Assembly (NCBI GenBank): GCA_019163375.1
Contig: JAFLKK010000008.1
Location: forward strand, 124,001-188,000
Direction of reading: 5' to 3'
Length of the DNA stretch: 64,000 nucleotides
From: Paludibacter sp.
GTDB taxonomy: Bacteria; Bacteroidota; Bacteroidia; Bacteroidales; Paludibacteraceae
Below, in pieces: positions 1-7,822 of this stretch (positions within the stretch are counted from its first letter, which is position 1; each line of letters opens with the position of its first letter). Below the pieces are notes generated by a model. It saw only the letters and a program-made list of their open reading frames with translations, was not told the origin of the DNA and searched no databases. The position numbers and the translations under genes are program-made.

Positions 1-924
1 ATTTGAATCAATATCAATATGAAAAATTGTTCGATTACTAAAAAAATCAACGTTTGCACCAGTTTGTCGAATATCTAGCCGACTTCCAAGTACAATTATC
101 AAATCACTTTCACCAATTAAGATATTTGACCATCTATTCCCATATGTTCCAATAAAACCAACACGCAACGGGTGATTATAGGGTATTACATCAAGTGCAT
201 GTAACGAAGTGACAATTGGTATTCCATTTTTTTCTGCAAAATTTATCAACAAATTTTTTGAAGCCGAAACTTGTATTCCTCTTCCTGCTAGGATTAATGG
301 TCTTTTTGAACTATTCAACTTTTCATTTAACAAACCCCAATTTATATCACTTAAATATTTCTTTTCTATAAGTTCTACTTTGGGTTCAGAAAAATCTATT
401 TCAGTTATTTCTACTTTTTGAAAATTCATAGGCACATCAATCAGAACAGGACCAGGTCTACCACTCAGTGCAACTTTAAAAGCTTCTTCAATAATAGCGG
501 GAAACTCCAGAGCAGATTTAACTTCAAATACAGCCTTACAGATAGGTTTTGCCATTGATAGAATATCAGTTTCCTGAAATCCAAATTGACGTACATTTCG
601 GTCACCTTTTTGCTCATAAGAATTAACTTGTCCAGTAATGAATATTGCTGGAACAGAATCAAAATAACAATTCCCGATCCCAGTTAACAAATTAATTGCA
701 CCAGGTCCACTGGTCGCAAAAGCTACACCTGGTAGATTCGAAATTCGTGCAAATCCATCAGTAGCAAATGATACAGCTTGTTCATGGTGCATAGTCACAA
801 CTTTTATCTTCTCGAATTGATAAAAAGCGTTTAAAAAATTAGCAACCATCCCACCAGTCAACTCAAAGATATGTGTTATACCTTTTTTATATAAATATTG
901 AACTAAATATTCACTTAATGTCAT
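1..924 (-). CDS. Acetolactate-synthase-like ThDP enzyme (partial, runs off window)
   Basis: The reading frame is open from ATG at 924 to base 1, 308 codons with no stop, so the C-terminal part lies outside the window; the ORF track misses it for that reason. The start reads MTLSEYLVQYLYKKG. The N-terminal pyrimidine-binding domain (about 1-165) carries the HHEQ motif, whose Glu48 is the expected ThDP-activating glutamate, followed by ATDGFAR and ATSGPGAINLLTG as in acetolactate synthases. A central domain begins near residue 180 (LILAGRGIQ; IVLGSRLDIRQTG). It starts 4 bases after the SDR gene and so is in the CDP-sugar operon. Acetolactate synthase for valine is possible, but the neighbours favour a YerE-like enzyme adding a two-carbon branch to a CDP-keto-sugar. 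Family certain, substrate inferred. Confidence 0.85.
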   Translation of the reverse strand, partial: MTLSEYLVQYLYKKGITHIFELTGGMVANFLNAFYQFEKIKVVTMHHEQAVSFATDGFARISNLPGVAFATSGPGAINLLTGIGNCYFDSVPAIFITGQVNSYEQKGDRNVRQFGFQETDILSMAKPICKAVFEVKSALEFPAIIEEAFKVALSGRPGPVLIDVPMNFQKVEITEIDFSEPKVELIEKKYLSDINWGLLNEKLNSSKRPLILAGRGIQVSASKNLLINFAEKNGIPIVTSLHALDVIPYNHPLRVGFIGTYGNRWSNILIGESDLIIVLGSRLDIRQTGANVDFFSNRTIFHIDIDSN

Positions 925-928
925 AATA

Positions 929-1849
929 TTATTTATTATTTAAAAACCATGTAACCGTGCTTTCTAATCCTTCACTTAATTGTACACTTGGATTCCAGCC
1001 TGTATCAAGTCGTAATTTTGTATTATCAGCTTGAAGTACCATTATCTGATTCTGAGCATAGCTTTTTGTTCCAAAAACAAGCGACATTGCAGGATTAATT
1101 ATATCTCTTATATTTTGTATAACAGATTTCAGTTGATAACCAGTCCCAGAACCTAAATTATAAATCCCAATGGTCTTATCATTCTCGCCACAACTAACTA
1201 TGGCACTTACAACATCATCTATATAAATATAGTCCCAAATTTGCTCTCCCTTAGTTAATTCTGGAGTAACCCCTTCAGATAATGATTTAATCAAATATGG
1301 TATTAACCAATTTTCGTTATCGGCAGGTCCATAAGACGAAAATAACCTCAACCAGACAAACCTGATATTGTTTTGCCTGAAGTTATAATTCATTATATTA
1401 TATGCAGTCAGTTTGGCAATTCCATACAAAGTTGTTGGATTTGTTTGTTGTTTTTCGCTAATTACACAATTACATGGTCCATATTCAGCCTGAGAACCCA
1501 GTCCTATAAATGTTTTCACATTTCCTTTAAGAATAATATTTACCAATGATAACGTTGATTGAATATTCACATTAAGTATATTCTCATTATTATGCATTGT
1601 GTTGTCAACGCCTGCCCAACCTAAATGATAAACAATTTCTGGGTCAAATTTTAATATTTCAGATTCACTTTCATCAAAATTAGTATAGTCTGAATAAATA
1701 ATTTGTACACGCTCAAGACTTTCTATAATTCTTTTGAAAGAACTCTCTTTTCTAACTATGATTGCAATCTGATAACTAGAATCTAAAAGATTCTTTAATA
1801 AGAATGATCCAATAAAACCAGTTGCACCAGTAATTAAGACTCTTTTCAT
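929..1849 (-). CDS. NAD-dependent epimerase/dehydratase (SDR), nucleotide-sugar modifying
   Basis: A 306-residue extended short-chain dehydrogenase/reductase. The Rossmann motif TGATGFIG is at residues 7-14 and the catalytic YGIAK pair is near residue 142, with a serine/glutamine region (GLGSQAEYG) just before. Length fits nucleotide-sugar epimerases and reductases. The ATG overlaps the end of the CDP-glucose dehydratase gene by 4 bases (ATGA), so translation is probably coupled, and the ThDP enzyme follows 4 bases later. In yersiniose clusters the ThDP enzyme is partnered with an SDR reductase (YerF); this gene sits in the matching place. The exact reaction (C-4 reduction, epimerisation or reduction of the added branch) cannot be read from sequence. 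Confidence 0.85.
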   Translation of the reverse strand: MKRVLITGATGFIGSFLLKNLLDSSYQIAIIVRKESSFKRIIESLERVQIIYSDYTNFDESESEILKFDPEIVYHLGWAGVDNTMHNNENILNVNIQSTLSLVNIILKGNVKTFIGLGSQAEYGPCNCVISEKQQTNPTTLYGIAKLTAYNIMNYNFRQNNIRFVWLRLFSSYGPADNENWLIPYLIKSLSEGVTPELTKGEQIWDYIYIDDVVSAIVSCGENDKTIGIYNLGSGTGYQLKSVIQNIRDIINPAMSLVFGTKSYAQNQIMVLQADNTKLRLDTGWNPSVQLSEGLESTVTWFLNNK

Positions 1850-2994
1850 ATTTTATAACTTAAGTACTTTACTATATTTTCAACACATAAATTATGGATA
1901 TTCTTAGATTTATATCGCTTATACCAATCAACTGTCAATTCAACTGTTTGGTCTATATTTAACCGTGGTTCCCAACCCAGTTGAAATTTCGCTTTGGAAA
2001 TATCTAACATTAATAGCTTGGCTTCATGTAAGTCGTTGGGGTTCGATAAATCACGTAAATGAGTTGATAGTTGATAGTTGATAGTTGATAGTTCATCATC
2101 TCCATCTTCCTTAGTTCCCTTTAACGTAGGGGCAAAATAATTCTCCACTACCTTGGTTGCAACATTCCATACAGTAGCTATAGATTCGGCATGCGGTCCG
2201 AAATTCCATCCTTCACAATACTCGGTAGGTTCGTTCCACATTTTGCTAGCCAACAACATATAACCGCTTAATGGCTCCAACACATGTTGCCATGGCCGTA
2301 TGGCTTTGGGGCTACGAATATCAATGGTTGTATCAGCTTCCAATGCTTTGATACAGTCAGGGATAATACGATCTAATGCCCAATCGCCACCACCAATAAC
2401 ATTACCGGCACGTACACTGGCAATAGACTTACCGTGAATAGCATGTTTATCCGGGTGAAAGAACGAACGCCTCCAGGAAGCAATAGCAATTTCAGCTGCA
2501 CCCTTGGAAGAAGAGTAAGGATCATATCCACCCATGGCTTCATTTTCACGATAGCCCCATATTTGTTCACGGTTCTCATAACATTTATCAGTGGTAATCA
2601 TAACTGCTACTTTCACACTATCCGTTATACGAATAGCTTCCATTACATAAATACTACCCATTACGTTTACTTCGTAGGTTTTCACCGGAATATCATACGA
2701 AAGTCGCACCAAAGGTTGCGCTGCTAAATGAAAAACAATCTCCGGTTGGTATTTATGAAAAACATCTTTCACTAATTGACCATCCCGTATATCTCCTCTA
2801 AGGTCAATAATTTTATCGTGAATACCTGAAAGCACATAATTATCCCGTTCTGAAAATGGGTCTAATGCAAGACCTATAACTTCCGCTCCCAATTCATACA
2901 ACCAGATAGCTAACCACGAACCTTTAAAGCCGGTATGTCCGGTTATCAAGACTCGTTTACCACGGTAAAAGTTGTCAAATATATCGATATTCAT
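1846..2994 (-). CDS. rfbG: CDP-glucose 4,6-dehydratase
   Basis: Converts CDP-glucose to CDP-4-keto-6-deoxyglucose, the entry to CDP-linked 3,6-dideoxy and branched sugars. The 382-residue protein has the Rossmann motif GHTGFKGSW near residue 18, TTDKCYEN and YDPYSSSKG with the catalytic Tyr and Lys, and the family block RAGNVIGGGDWA. It is some 20 residues longer than usual; the extra segment (about residues 293-313, including DELSTINYQLSTH) is encoded by a tandem 7-bp repeat of a kind otherwise found between genes. It lies between the cytidylyltransferase gene (100 bases upstream) and the SDR gene (4-base overlap). Identity is strong; symbol ddhB is equally used. Confidence 0.93.
   Translation of the reverse strand: MNIDIFDNFYRGKRVLITGHTGFKGSWLAIWLYELGAEVIGLALDPFSERDNYVLSGIHDKIIDLRGDIRDGQLVKDVFHKYQPEIVFHLAAQPLVRLSYDIPVKTYEVNVMGSIYVMEAIRITDSVKVAVMITTDKCYENREQIWGYRENEAMGGYDPYSSSKGAAEIAIASWRRSFFHPDKHAIHGKSIASVRAGNVIGGGDWALDRIIPDCIKALEADTTIDIRSPKAIRPWQHVLEPLSGYMLLASKMWNEPTEYCEGWNFGPHAESIATVWNVATKVVENYFAPTLKGTKEDGDDELSTINYQLSTHLRDLSNPNDLHEAKLLMLDISKAKFQLGWEPRLNIDQTVELTVDWYKRYKSKNIHNLCVENIVKYLSYKI
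2062..2093. repeat. Heptanucleotide tandem repeat inside the CDP-glucose dehydratase gene
   Basis: Four perfect copies of AGTTGAT (2062-2089) followed by a partial fifth. The unit is 7 bases, not a multiple of three, so gain or loss of one unit would shift the frame at about residue 301-311 and remove the C-terminal quarter of the dehydratase. As present here the frame is intact. The same motif type occurs in intergenic repeats of this window. Confidence 0.9.
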
Positions 2995-3040
2995 TTTTAA
3001 ATGTTTAACTGTGAATCTTTGAATTAAAAACTACTCACTG

Positions 3041-3092
3041 ATAACTGTTTATGGAGCTTGCGACATCCCGATCCTTCGGGACTGATAACTGA
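3041..3092. repeat. Dispersed intergenic repeat with CCCGA hairpin (copy 1)
   Basis: Contains ATGGAGCTTGCGACATCCCG followed by a small hairpin (CCCGATCCTTCGGG) and ACTGATAACTGA. An inverted copy lies at 12051-12110, with GATAAATC in place of the hairpin loop. It fills the gap between the CDP-glucose dehydratase and cytidylyltransferase genes. Confidence 0.75.
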
Positions 3093-3094
3093 AT

Positions 3095-3868
3095 TTACCA
3101 CACTTTCCATGGAGCTTCCCCTTTATCCCACATTTCGTTTAATTCTACATTATCTCTAAGTGTATCCATTGGCTTCCAAAATCCATTGTGCTTAATAGCT
3201 GACATCTTACCTTCTCCTGCTATTTTTTCTAACGGTTGACGTTCAAATATTGTTTTATCTCCTTCGTTTATATAATCAAACACTTCGGGTTGGCACACAA
3301 AGTAGCCGGCATTAATCCAGTTGCCATCTCCAGCTGGTTTCTCCATAAATGAGTTAACCTTACCGTCATGGTCAATGTCCAAAGCCCCAAATTTACCACT
3401 CGGTTTGTAGGCAGTTACGGAAAGTAATTTTCCAGAGGCTTGATGCAAATCTATAGTTTCCCTAATATTTAAATCAGCCACTCCATCGCCATAAGTAAGT
3501 AAAAAAGGTTCGTTACCTACATATTTCTGAATGCGTTTTATACGCCCCCCTGTCATTGTATTGAGTCCTGTATCTATCAAGGTCACTTTCCACGGCTCAG
3601 CATGATTGTCCAAAACTTCTATATTATTATTTGCCAAATCGATAGTCAAATCACTGTTATGCCGGAAATAATTAGCAAAATACTCTTTGATAATATAGCC
3701 TTTGTACCCACAGCAGATAATAAATTCATTGATACCATAATGACTATAGGTCTTCATGATATGCCAAAGAATAGGTTTACCACCAATTTCAACCATTGGC
3801 TTTGGTATCAAATTGGTGGCTTCACTCAGTCGTGTACCTAAGCCACCGGCTAAAATAACTGCTTTCAT
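3095..3868 (-). CDS. rfbF: Glucose-1-phosphate cytidylyltransferase
   Basis: Makes CDP-glucose from CTP and glucose-1-phosphate, feeding the CDP-glucose dehydratase encoded just downstream. The 257-residue length is that of the family. The nucleotidyltransferase signature AGGLGTRLSEATNLIPKPM is at residues 7-25, followed by VEIGGKPILWHIM; TYGDGVADL holds the metal-binding Asp, and the C-terminal FWKPMDTLRDN is typical of RfbF/DdhA. A 131-base gap with no clear promoter separates it from rfbC, so it is probably part of the same operon. Identity is secure; ddhA is a synonym. Confidence 0.94.
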   Translation of the reverse strand: MKAVILAGGLGTRLSEATNLIPKPMVEIGGKPILWHIMKTYSHYGINEFIICCGYKGYIIKEYFANYFRHNSDLTIDLANNNIEVLDNHAEPWKVTLIDTGLNTMTGGRIKRIQKYVGNEPFLLTYGDGVADLNIRETIDLHQASGKLLSVTAYKPSGKFGALDIDHDGKVNSFMEKPAGDGNWINAGYFVCQPEVFDYINEGDKTIFERQPLEKIAGEGKMSAIKHNGFWKPMDTLRDNVELNEMWDKGEAPWKVW

Positions 3869-4000
3869 AATTAATTATTATTTATAGAAGTGTACTTATA
3901 TATTAAATAGAATTTACTTATTGACCACAACATGAGAACCTATGAATCCGGTTCCATCGGTGATTAGGATATTACATTTGAACTCCATTCAAAATTTCTT

Positions 4001-4573
4001 TTATTCGTAAAGCTTATCACTATGATTAAAACAAGACTCGAAATTGCTCAACTTATTATGTAATTTATCTTTCTCTGAAAGAATGATTTTATCCACAGGA
4101 ATCTTCCAATTAATTGCCAGGTCAGTATCATCCCATGCTAATGCTCCTTCGTGTTGTGGAGCGTAATAATTGTCGCATTTATATTGAAAGATCACTTCAT
4201 CGCTTAATACTACAAATCCATGTGCAAAACCTCTGGGAACAAAAAACTGACGTTTATTTTCGGCTGATAGTTCTACTGCTACATGCTTCCCATAGGTTGG
4301 TGAGCCTTTTCGTATATCCACTGCAACATCCAAAACAGCACCTTGTACTACTCTTACCAGTTTGGATTGTGCATAAGGTGGCTTTTGAAAATGTAAGCCT
4401 CTTAAAACACCATAACTGGATTTTGATTCATTGTCTTGTACAAAACCGGTTTTACAAACTTGTTCCTGAAAGTTTTTTTCGGAGAATGATTCAAAAAAAT
4501 AACCCCGATCATCCTTAAAGATACGAGGTTCTATAATGACTACTCCTTCTATCTCTGTTTTAATTATTTCCAT
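4001..4573 (-). CDS. rfbC: dTDP-4-dehydrorhamnose 3,5-epimerase family protein
   Basis: A 190-residue RmlC-type cupin. It starts IKTEIEGVVIIEPRIFKDDRGYFFE, with the family motifs LRGLHFQKPPYAQSKLVRV (catalytic His in GLHF) and VAVDIRKGSPTYGKHV, then FFVPRGFAHGFVVLS. Its ATG shares one base with the rfbA stop codon (TAATG), so the two are translationally coupled. The family normally epimerises dTDP-4-keto-6-deoxyglucose on the way to rhamnose. Neither rfbB nor rfbD is in the window, and the next genes are CDP-sugar genes, so a CDP-linked substrate is possible but less likely than rfbB/rfbD lying elsewhere. Confidence 0.92.
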   Translation of the reverse strand: MEIIKTEIEGVVIIEPRIFKDDRGYFFESFSEKNFQEQVCKTGFVQDNESKSSYGVLRGLHFQKPPYAQSKLVRVVQGAVLDVAVDIRKGSPTYGKHVAVELSAENKRQFFVPRGFAHGFVVLSDEVIFQYKCDNYYAPQHEGALAWDDTDLAINWKIPVDKIILSEKDKLHNKLSNFESCFNHSDKLYE

Positions 4574-5442
4574 TATTTTCCGATATTCAATAAATACTGA
4601 CCATATTGGTTTTTTTCCATTGGTCGGGCTAATTCTATCAGTTGTTCTTTGCTAATCCAGCCCTTTCCGAAGGCAATCTCTTCGAGACAAGCAATTTTTA
4701 GACCCTGGCGTTTCTCTATTACTTCTACAAAAGTGGAAGCATCAGAAAGTGAGTCGTGTGTACCGGTATCCAACCAGGCAAAACCACGGCCTAAGAGCTG
4801 CACTTTAAGGTTACTTTCTTTCAAAAATTCCTGATTAACGGTAGTAATTTCTAACTCTCCACGTTCGGAAGGTTTTATTTGCTTGGCTACTTCCACTACT
4901 TTGTTCGGGTAAAAATACAACCCAACTACCGCATAATTTGACTTCGGATGCAAGGGTTTCTCTTCAAGGTTTAAAACATTGCCATTTTCATCAAATTCGG
5001 CTACACCATATCGTTCCGGGTCGTTTACAAAATAACCAAAAACAGTTGCTTTATCTTGTTCTGCATTGGCTACTGCCTCTTTCAGCATCTTGCCAAAACT
5101 CTGTCCGTAAAAAATATTATCACCTAATACCAAACAAACCGAGTCATTTCCGATAAATTCTTCCCCAATAATAAAAGCTTGCGCCAATCCATCGGGTGAA
5201 GGTTGCTCGGCATATTCCAATTTAACACCATAATCAGACCCATCACCTAACAACCGGCGGAAACAGGGAAGATCTTGAGGAGTTGAAATAATTAATATTT
5301 CACGAATCCCGGATAACATTAATACAGATAAGGGATAATAAATCATCGGCTTATCATACACCGGTAAAATTTGCTTGCTCACCCCTTTTGTAATCGGGTA
5401 TAAACGGATTCCGGATCCTCCGGCTAATACGATTCCTTTCAT
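4573..5442 (-). CDS. rfbA: Glucose-1-phosphate thymidylyltransferase
   Basis: Makes dTDP-glucose from dTTP and glucose-1-phosphate. The 289-residue protein has the signature [18 protein letters not shown] at residues 7-24, [15 protein letters not shown], and [10 protein letters not shown] with the metal-binding Asp, all characteristic of RmlA. The ATG directly follows the TAA stop of the repeat-encoded frame upstream (TAAATG at 5440-5445), with no recognisable ribosome-binding site, and it overlaps rfbC by one base. It is the first ordinary gene of the operon running to base 1. I see no TAnnTTTG promoter immediately before it; transcription may come through the 21-bp array or from within it. 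Confidence 0.95.
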   Translation of the reverse strand: MKGIVLAGGSGIRLYPITKGVSKQILPVYDKPMIYYPLSVLMLSGIREILIISTPQDLPCFRRLLGDGSDYGVKLEYAEQPSPDGLAQAFIIGEEFIGNDSVCLVLGDNIFYGQSFGKMLKEAVANAEQDKATVFGYFVNDPERYGVAEFDENGNVLNLEEKPLHPKSNYAVVGLYFYPNKVVEVAKQIKPSERGELEITTVNQEFLKESNLKVQLLGRGFAWLDTGTHDSLSDASTFVEVIEKRQGLKIACLEEIAFGKGWISKEQLIELARPMEKNQYGQYLLNIGK

Positions 5443-5739
5443 TTAAGTATTTTCGGTTACAATTAATGTCATATTCATCCTCTTCGAACGTTCTGCTATG
5501 CCTTTCGAAGTCTCTGCTAGGTCTTTCGAAGTCTCTGCTAGGTCTTTCGAACGTTCTGCTAGGCCTTTCGAATGCTCTGCTATATCTTTCGAATCTTCTG
5601 CTAGGGCTTTCGAATGCTCTGCTAGGGCTTTCGAATGCTCTGCTAGGGCTTTCGAACGCTCTGCTAGGGCTTTCGAACTCTCTGCTATGCCTTTCGAATG
5701 CTCTGCTATGCCTTTCGAACGTTCTGCTAGGGCTTTCAA
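5443..5739 (-). other. Possible repeat-encoded 98-residue ORF (uncertain coding)
   Basis: The frame reads through all of array 1 as about a dozen heptads of the form SKALAER or SKGIAEH, then ends SKRMNMTLIVTENT. Such a sequence would be a very polar, highly helical rod. In favour of translation: the stop abuts the rfbA start, and the variable positions give only small residues (A, G, D) or polar residues (R, H, S, T, D). Against: there is no ATG, the neighbouring frames are open too, and silent positions do not vary. I list it as a possible ORF only. Confidence 0.3.
5482..5733. repeat. 21-bp tandem repeat array, 12 units (array 1)
   Basis: Twelve consecutive units of exactly 21 bases with the plan TTTCGAA-nnn-TCTGCTA-nnn-C; two conserved 7-mers alternate with variable triplets. 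A thirteenth, broken unit starts at 5734. No insertion or deletion breaks the phase, so several frames on both strands stay open. On the minus strand one frame reads heptapeptides S-K-x-[LI]-A-E-x, with x in the last place always polar (R, H, S, D, T). That frame has only a TTG start (5739) and ends with TAA touching the rfbA ATG. Whether it is translated cannot be decided; codons for S, K and A do not vary even at silent positions. Confidence 0.95.
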
Positions 5740-5747
5740 AGCCTGGT

Positions 5748-5862
5748 TTCACCGTGTAACACAGTGGTTACTCAGTGTAACACGGTGTAATTTTAGTTTC
5801 ACAGAGTAATTTTCACAGTGTAACACGGTGATTACTCAGTGTGACACAGCGTTATTATAGTG
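5748..5862. repeat. GTGTAACAC-type dispersed repeat (copy 1)
   Basis: Short blocks such as CAGTGTAACACGGTG and its variants recur four or five times (TTTCACCGTGTAACACAGTG, CTCAGTGTAACACGGTG, CACAGTGTAACACGGTG, CTCAGTGTGACACAGCG). A closely similar stretch is at 7751-7822, in the same order of blocks (ACTCAGTGTGACAC after GTGATT). The blocks are partly self-complementary (CACxGTG). It lies between array 1 and the 245-residue gene. Confidence 0.8.
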
Positions 5863-5903
5863 ATTGAAAAAAAGTCTTTCTATTTCCCCTCTTCATATCC
5901 TAT

Positions 5904-6641
5904 TTACTTCTCTGTAGGTAGAGTTGTATTGTCGTCCGCTGATGACTTTCTACCCGTCTGTTTTACATTTTTGAGAATTCGTGTAAAAGTATAATCTGCT
6001 AATTTTGCAGGATTAGAACTTTTATACAAAATTTTGCCTATCGAAGATATCTCGGCCGCTTGCCGGTATGCTTCGTTCAGCAACAACACATTATCCTGAA
6101 CAATAGCTCTGCGATGGCTGGTTATTTCGATTTGCTGTTGCTTATCGGCTGCCATCGTACTAAAAGCGGCAGTCAAAAAAGCAATTTGCTCGTCGGTTAA
6201 ACCTTTCTCGGCCAATGGAGTCTTATAGGTACGAATATTTTCTATGACTACATGCAGATTGTCAATAACTCCTTCTACATTGTGGAAACGGATGCTTTGA
6301 CGCAAAGCCGTCAATCCAAAGGCAGTAGGTGTAATGTTCAAATTTTTCTTCGCCAGGTTAAGATAACCCGTTACACGATTTATCGGTTGAATAAGTCCGG
6401 TCATCGTATTCGTGTACCTTTCGGTAATGATCGATTTTGCCAGGGTCTCGGATTGAGGTTCCAGCAAATCACAAACAGTTGTAACTCTTGTTTCAAAGTC
6501 GGTAGCATACGCTTCGATAAACGTGGGCGAAAAAGCAGAAAAATCTGCCAGGTCGCGTCTGAAAGCAAATGCAACAGCTTTTAAAACAACAGGTAACTCT
6601 TCATCCTTACAGTTGAAGAGTCGTTGATTCACACTTTTCAT
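5904..6641 (-). CDS. Conserved-looking protein of unknown function (245 aa)
   Basis: I do not recognise this protein. I start it at the ATG at 6641 (MKSVNQRLFNCKDEELPVV); the longer frame in the track uses 40 extra, low-quality residues. It has no signal peptide and no membrane segment, and looks largely alpha-helical with regularly spaced leucines and valines. There is a polar, probably disordered C-terminus (KQTGRKSSADDNTTLPTEK). The codon pattern looks coding and both flanks are repeat-rich. It lies on the same strand as the sugar operon but is separated from rfbA by the repeats and array 1. A CAAAAGTA (minus-strand TACTTTTG) box at 6894-6901 could be its promoter, leaving a leader of about 250 bases. 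Confidence 0.7.
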   Translation of the reverse strand: MKSVNQRLFNCKDEELPVVLKAVAFAFRRDLADFSAFSPTFIEAYATDFETRVTTVCDLLEPQSETLAKSIITERYTNTMTGLIQPINRVTGYLNLAKKNLNITPTAFGLTALRQSIRFHNVEGVIDNLHVVIENIRTYKTPLAEKGLTDEQIAFLTAAFSTMAADKQQQIEITSHRRAIVQDNVLLLNEAYRQAAEISSIGKILYKSSNPAKLADYTFTRILKNVKQTGRKSSADDNTTLPTEK

Positions 6642-7319
6642 TTTAGTTGATTTTAAATAATTAGGTATGAATATAAAGAGTTGAGATAGAAAGACCGCAT
6701 TCCTTTGGCTGTATTTACACAGCTTAACCCCATTTGTGTTCAACTGAACATCAATTATCATTTTCAGTTAGCGGCCTTCTCAACACTACTGATTGTATTA
6801 TATCTATTTGTAATTCTTACTTTAAATTTGCAACTAAACGGGTGTGATTCGTTCTTGCAGAACAACCCACGCGAGGGCTATCCTATCGGGCTACAAAAGT
6901 AACACATTATTTTCACAATAGTGATAGAAATTAAAATAAAAATACCCCGAAATTCCCAATTCATTAACACTCAATAATTTGAAAATCAAAAAAAGACTAC
7001 ATAAATAGTTGATAACGATAGATGATTCCGTTTAGTATGCCAGGAATTAAAACGAGGAAATAAACAAGTGAATACGACAACAAAAGCTTAAAATACTGTT
7101 AACCACATCCATTACCCTCGTCGCTTTAGCCCATAAAATCAGAAGAATTGGCGAACAAGCTGTAATAATTGCCACGCAAAAAAACAGTTGCACTACATGC
7201 AATACTGCCTCCAATTGTATTAAAAAACGAATTCATAAAGTGCCGGCGTTAACAAAAAAGTACTACATAAAAGTTTTTTTCAAAGACAATTGGTAGAAGG
7301 GTGAAAAGGTGGAATTATG

Positions 7320-7362
7320 TAACGGAGTAAGAGTGTAGAGGTGTAAGAGTGTAAAGGTGTAA
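7320..7362. repeat. 8-bp periodic GTGTAA run
   Basis: Units GTGTAAGA, GTGTAGAG, GTGTAAGA, GTGTAAAG follow each other at exact 8-base steps. Related wording (GTGTCAGAGTGTAATGGTGTAATGGTG) reappears at about 7690-7720. Confidence 0.7.
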
Positions 7363-7441
7363 TTCCGAAGGTAAAGTATTAATCTGTGGAAATCAGTTTA
7401 ATCAGTGAACAATAAATAGTTGGAAAGGTGTAAGAGGGTGT

Positions 7442-7530
7442 ATTTAGCCTCGTAGAGGCGACAATATGGTAGAAAAGAAATCACAGAACATCCCGAGCAC
7501 CGTAGGTGCGACATTACATACAAAAAAAGA
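7442..7530. repeat. Hairpin repeats with variable stem (CCTCGTAGAGG, CACCGTAGGTG)
   Basis: Two related elements: TTAGCCTCGTAGAGGCGACA followed by ATATGGTAGAAA, and CCCGAGCACCGTAGGTGCGA followed by CATTA. Stem bases differ but pair with each other, with GTA/TAG between them, so the hairpin is conserved rather than the sequence. Further copies: 7920-7960 (CCTCATAGAGG) and a degenerate one near 12896 (GCCGTAGGGATGACATTATGGTAGAA). Confidence 0.75.
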
Positions 7531-7750
7531 TGTTAGATATAAACCACAAATGACGCGAATGATACGAATTATAAAAACACACTATCTTAAATTCGTACAA
7601 TTAGGGAAATTCGTTGTTTAAATTTAGATCAGGGGAACCATCTGTGGAAATCCGAATAATCTGTGGACAATGAAAGAAGGTGAAATTGGTGTCAGAGTGT
7701 AATGGTGTAATGGTGTAAATTGGGGGCAAAAACCATCAGCGGGAGATAAT

Positions 7751-7822
7751 AGCTCAGTGTAACACGGTGTTATTTTAGTTTCACAGTGTTACACAGTGAT
7801 TACTCAGTGTGACACGGTGTTC
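7751..7822. repeat. GTGTAACAC-type dispersed repeat (copy 2)
   Basis: Second copy of the repeat at 5748-5862: CTCAGTGTAACACGGTG, then TATTTTAGTTTCACAGTG, then TTACACAGTGATTACTCAG and TGTGACACGGTG. Order and spacing of blocks match the first copy closely. Confidence 0.8.

Noticed and set aside
209-662. Frames at 209-421 (+) and 465-662 (-)
   Set aside because: Both lie inside the truncated ThDP enzyme gene, whose translation shows family motifs throughout.
5482-5733. CRISPR array
   Set aside because: Unit is only 21 bases with 3-base variable parts; no 25-35-bp spacers, no leader and no cas genes. The same holds for 57081-57395.
5466-5809. Plus-strand frames across array 1 (97 and 103 codons)
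   Set aside because: Every frame without a stop in one 21-bp unit stays open through the whole array. These have no promoter, and their peptides (LGLSNAL..., FECSARA...) show no better variation pattern than the minus frame.
6845-6905. Possible riboswitch or structured leader before the 245-residue gene
   Set aside because: The GTTCTTGCAGAAC palindrome and nearby GC-rich text stand out, but I cannot match them to a known riboswitch and the promoter assignment is weak.
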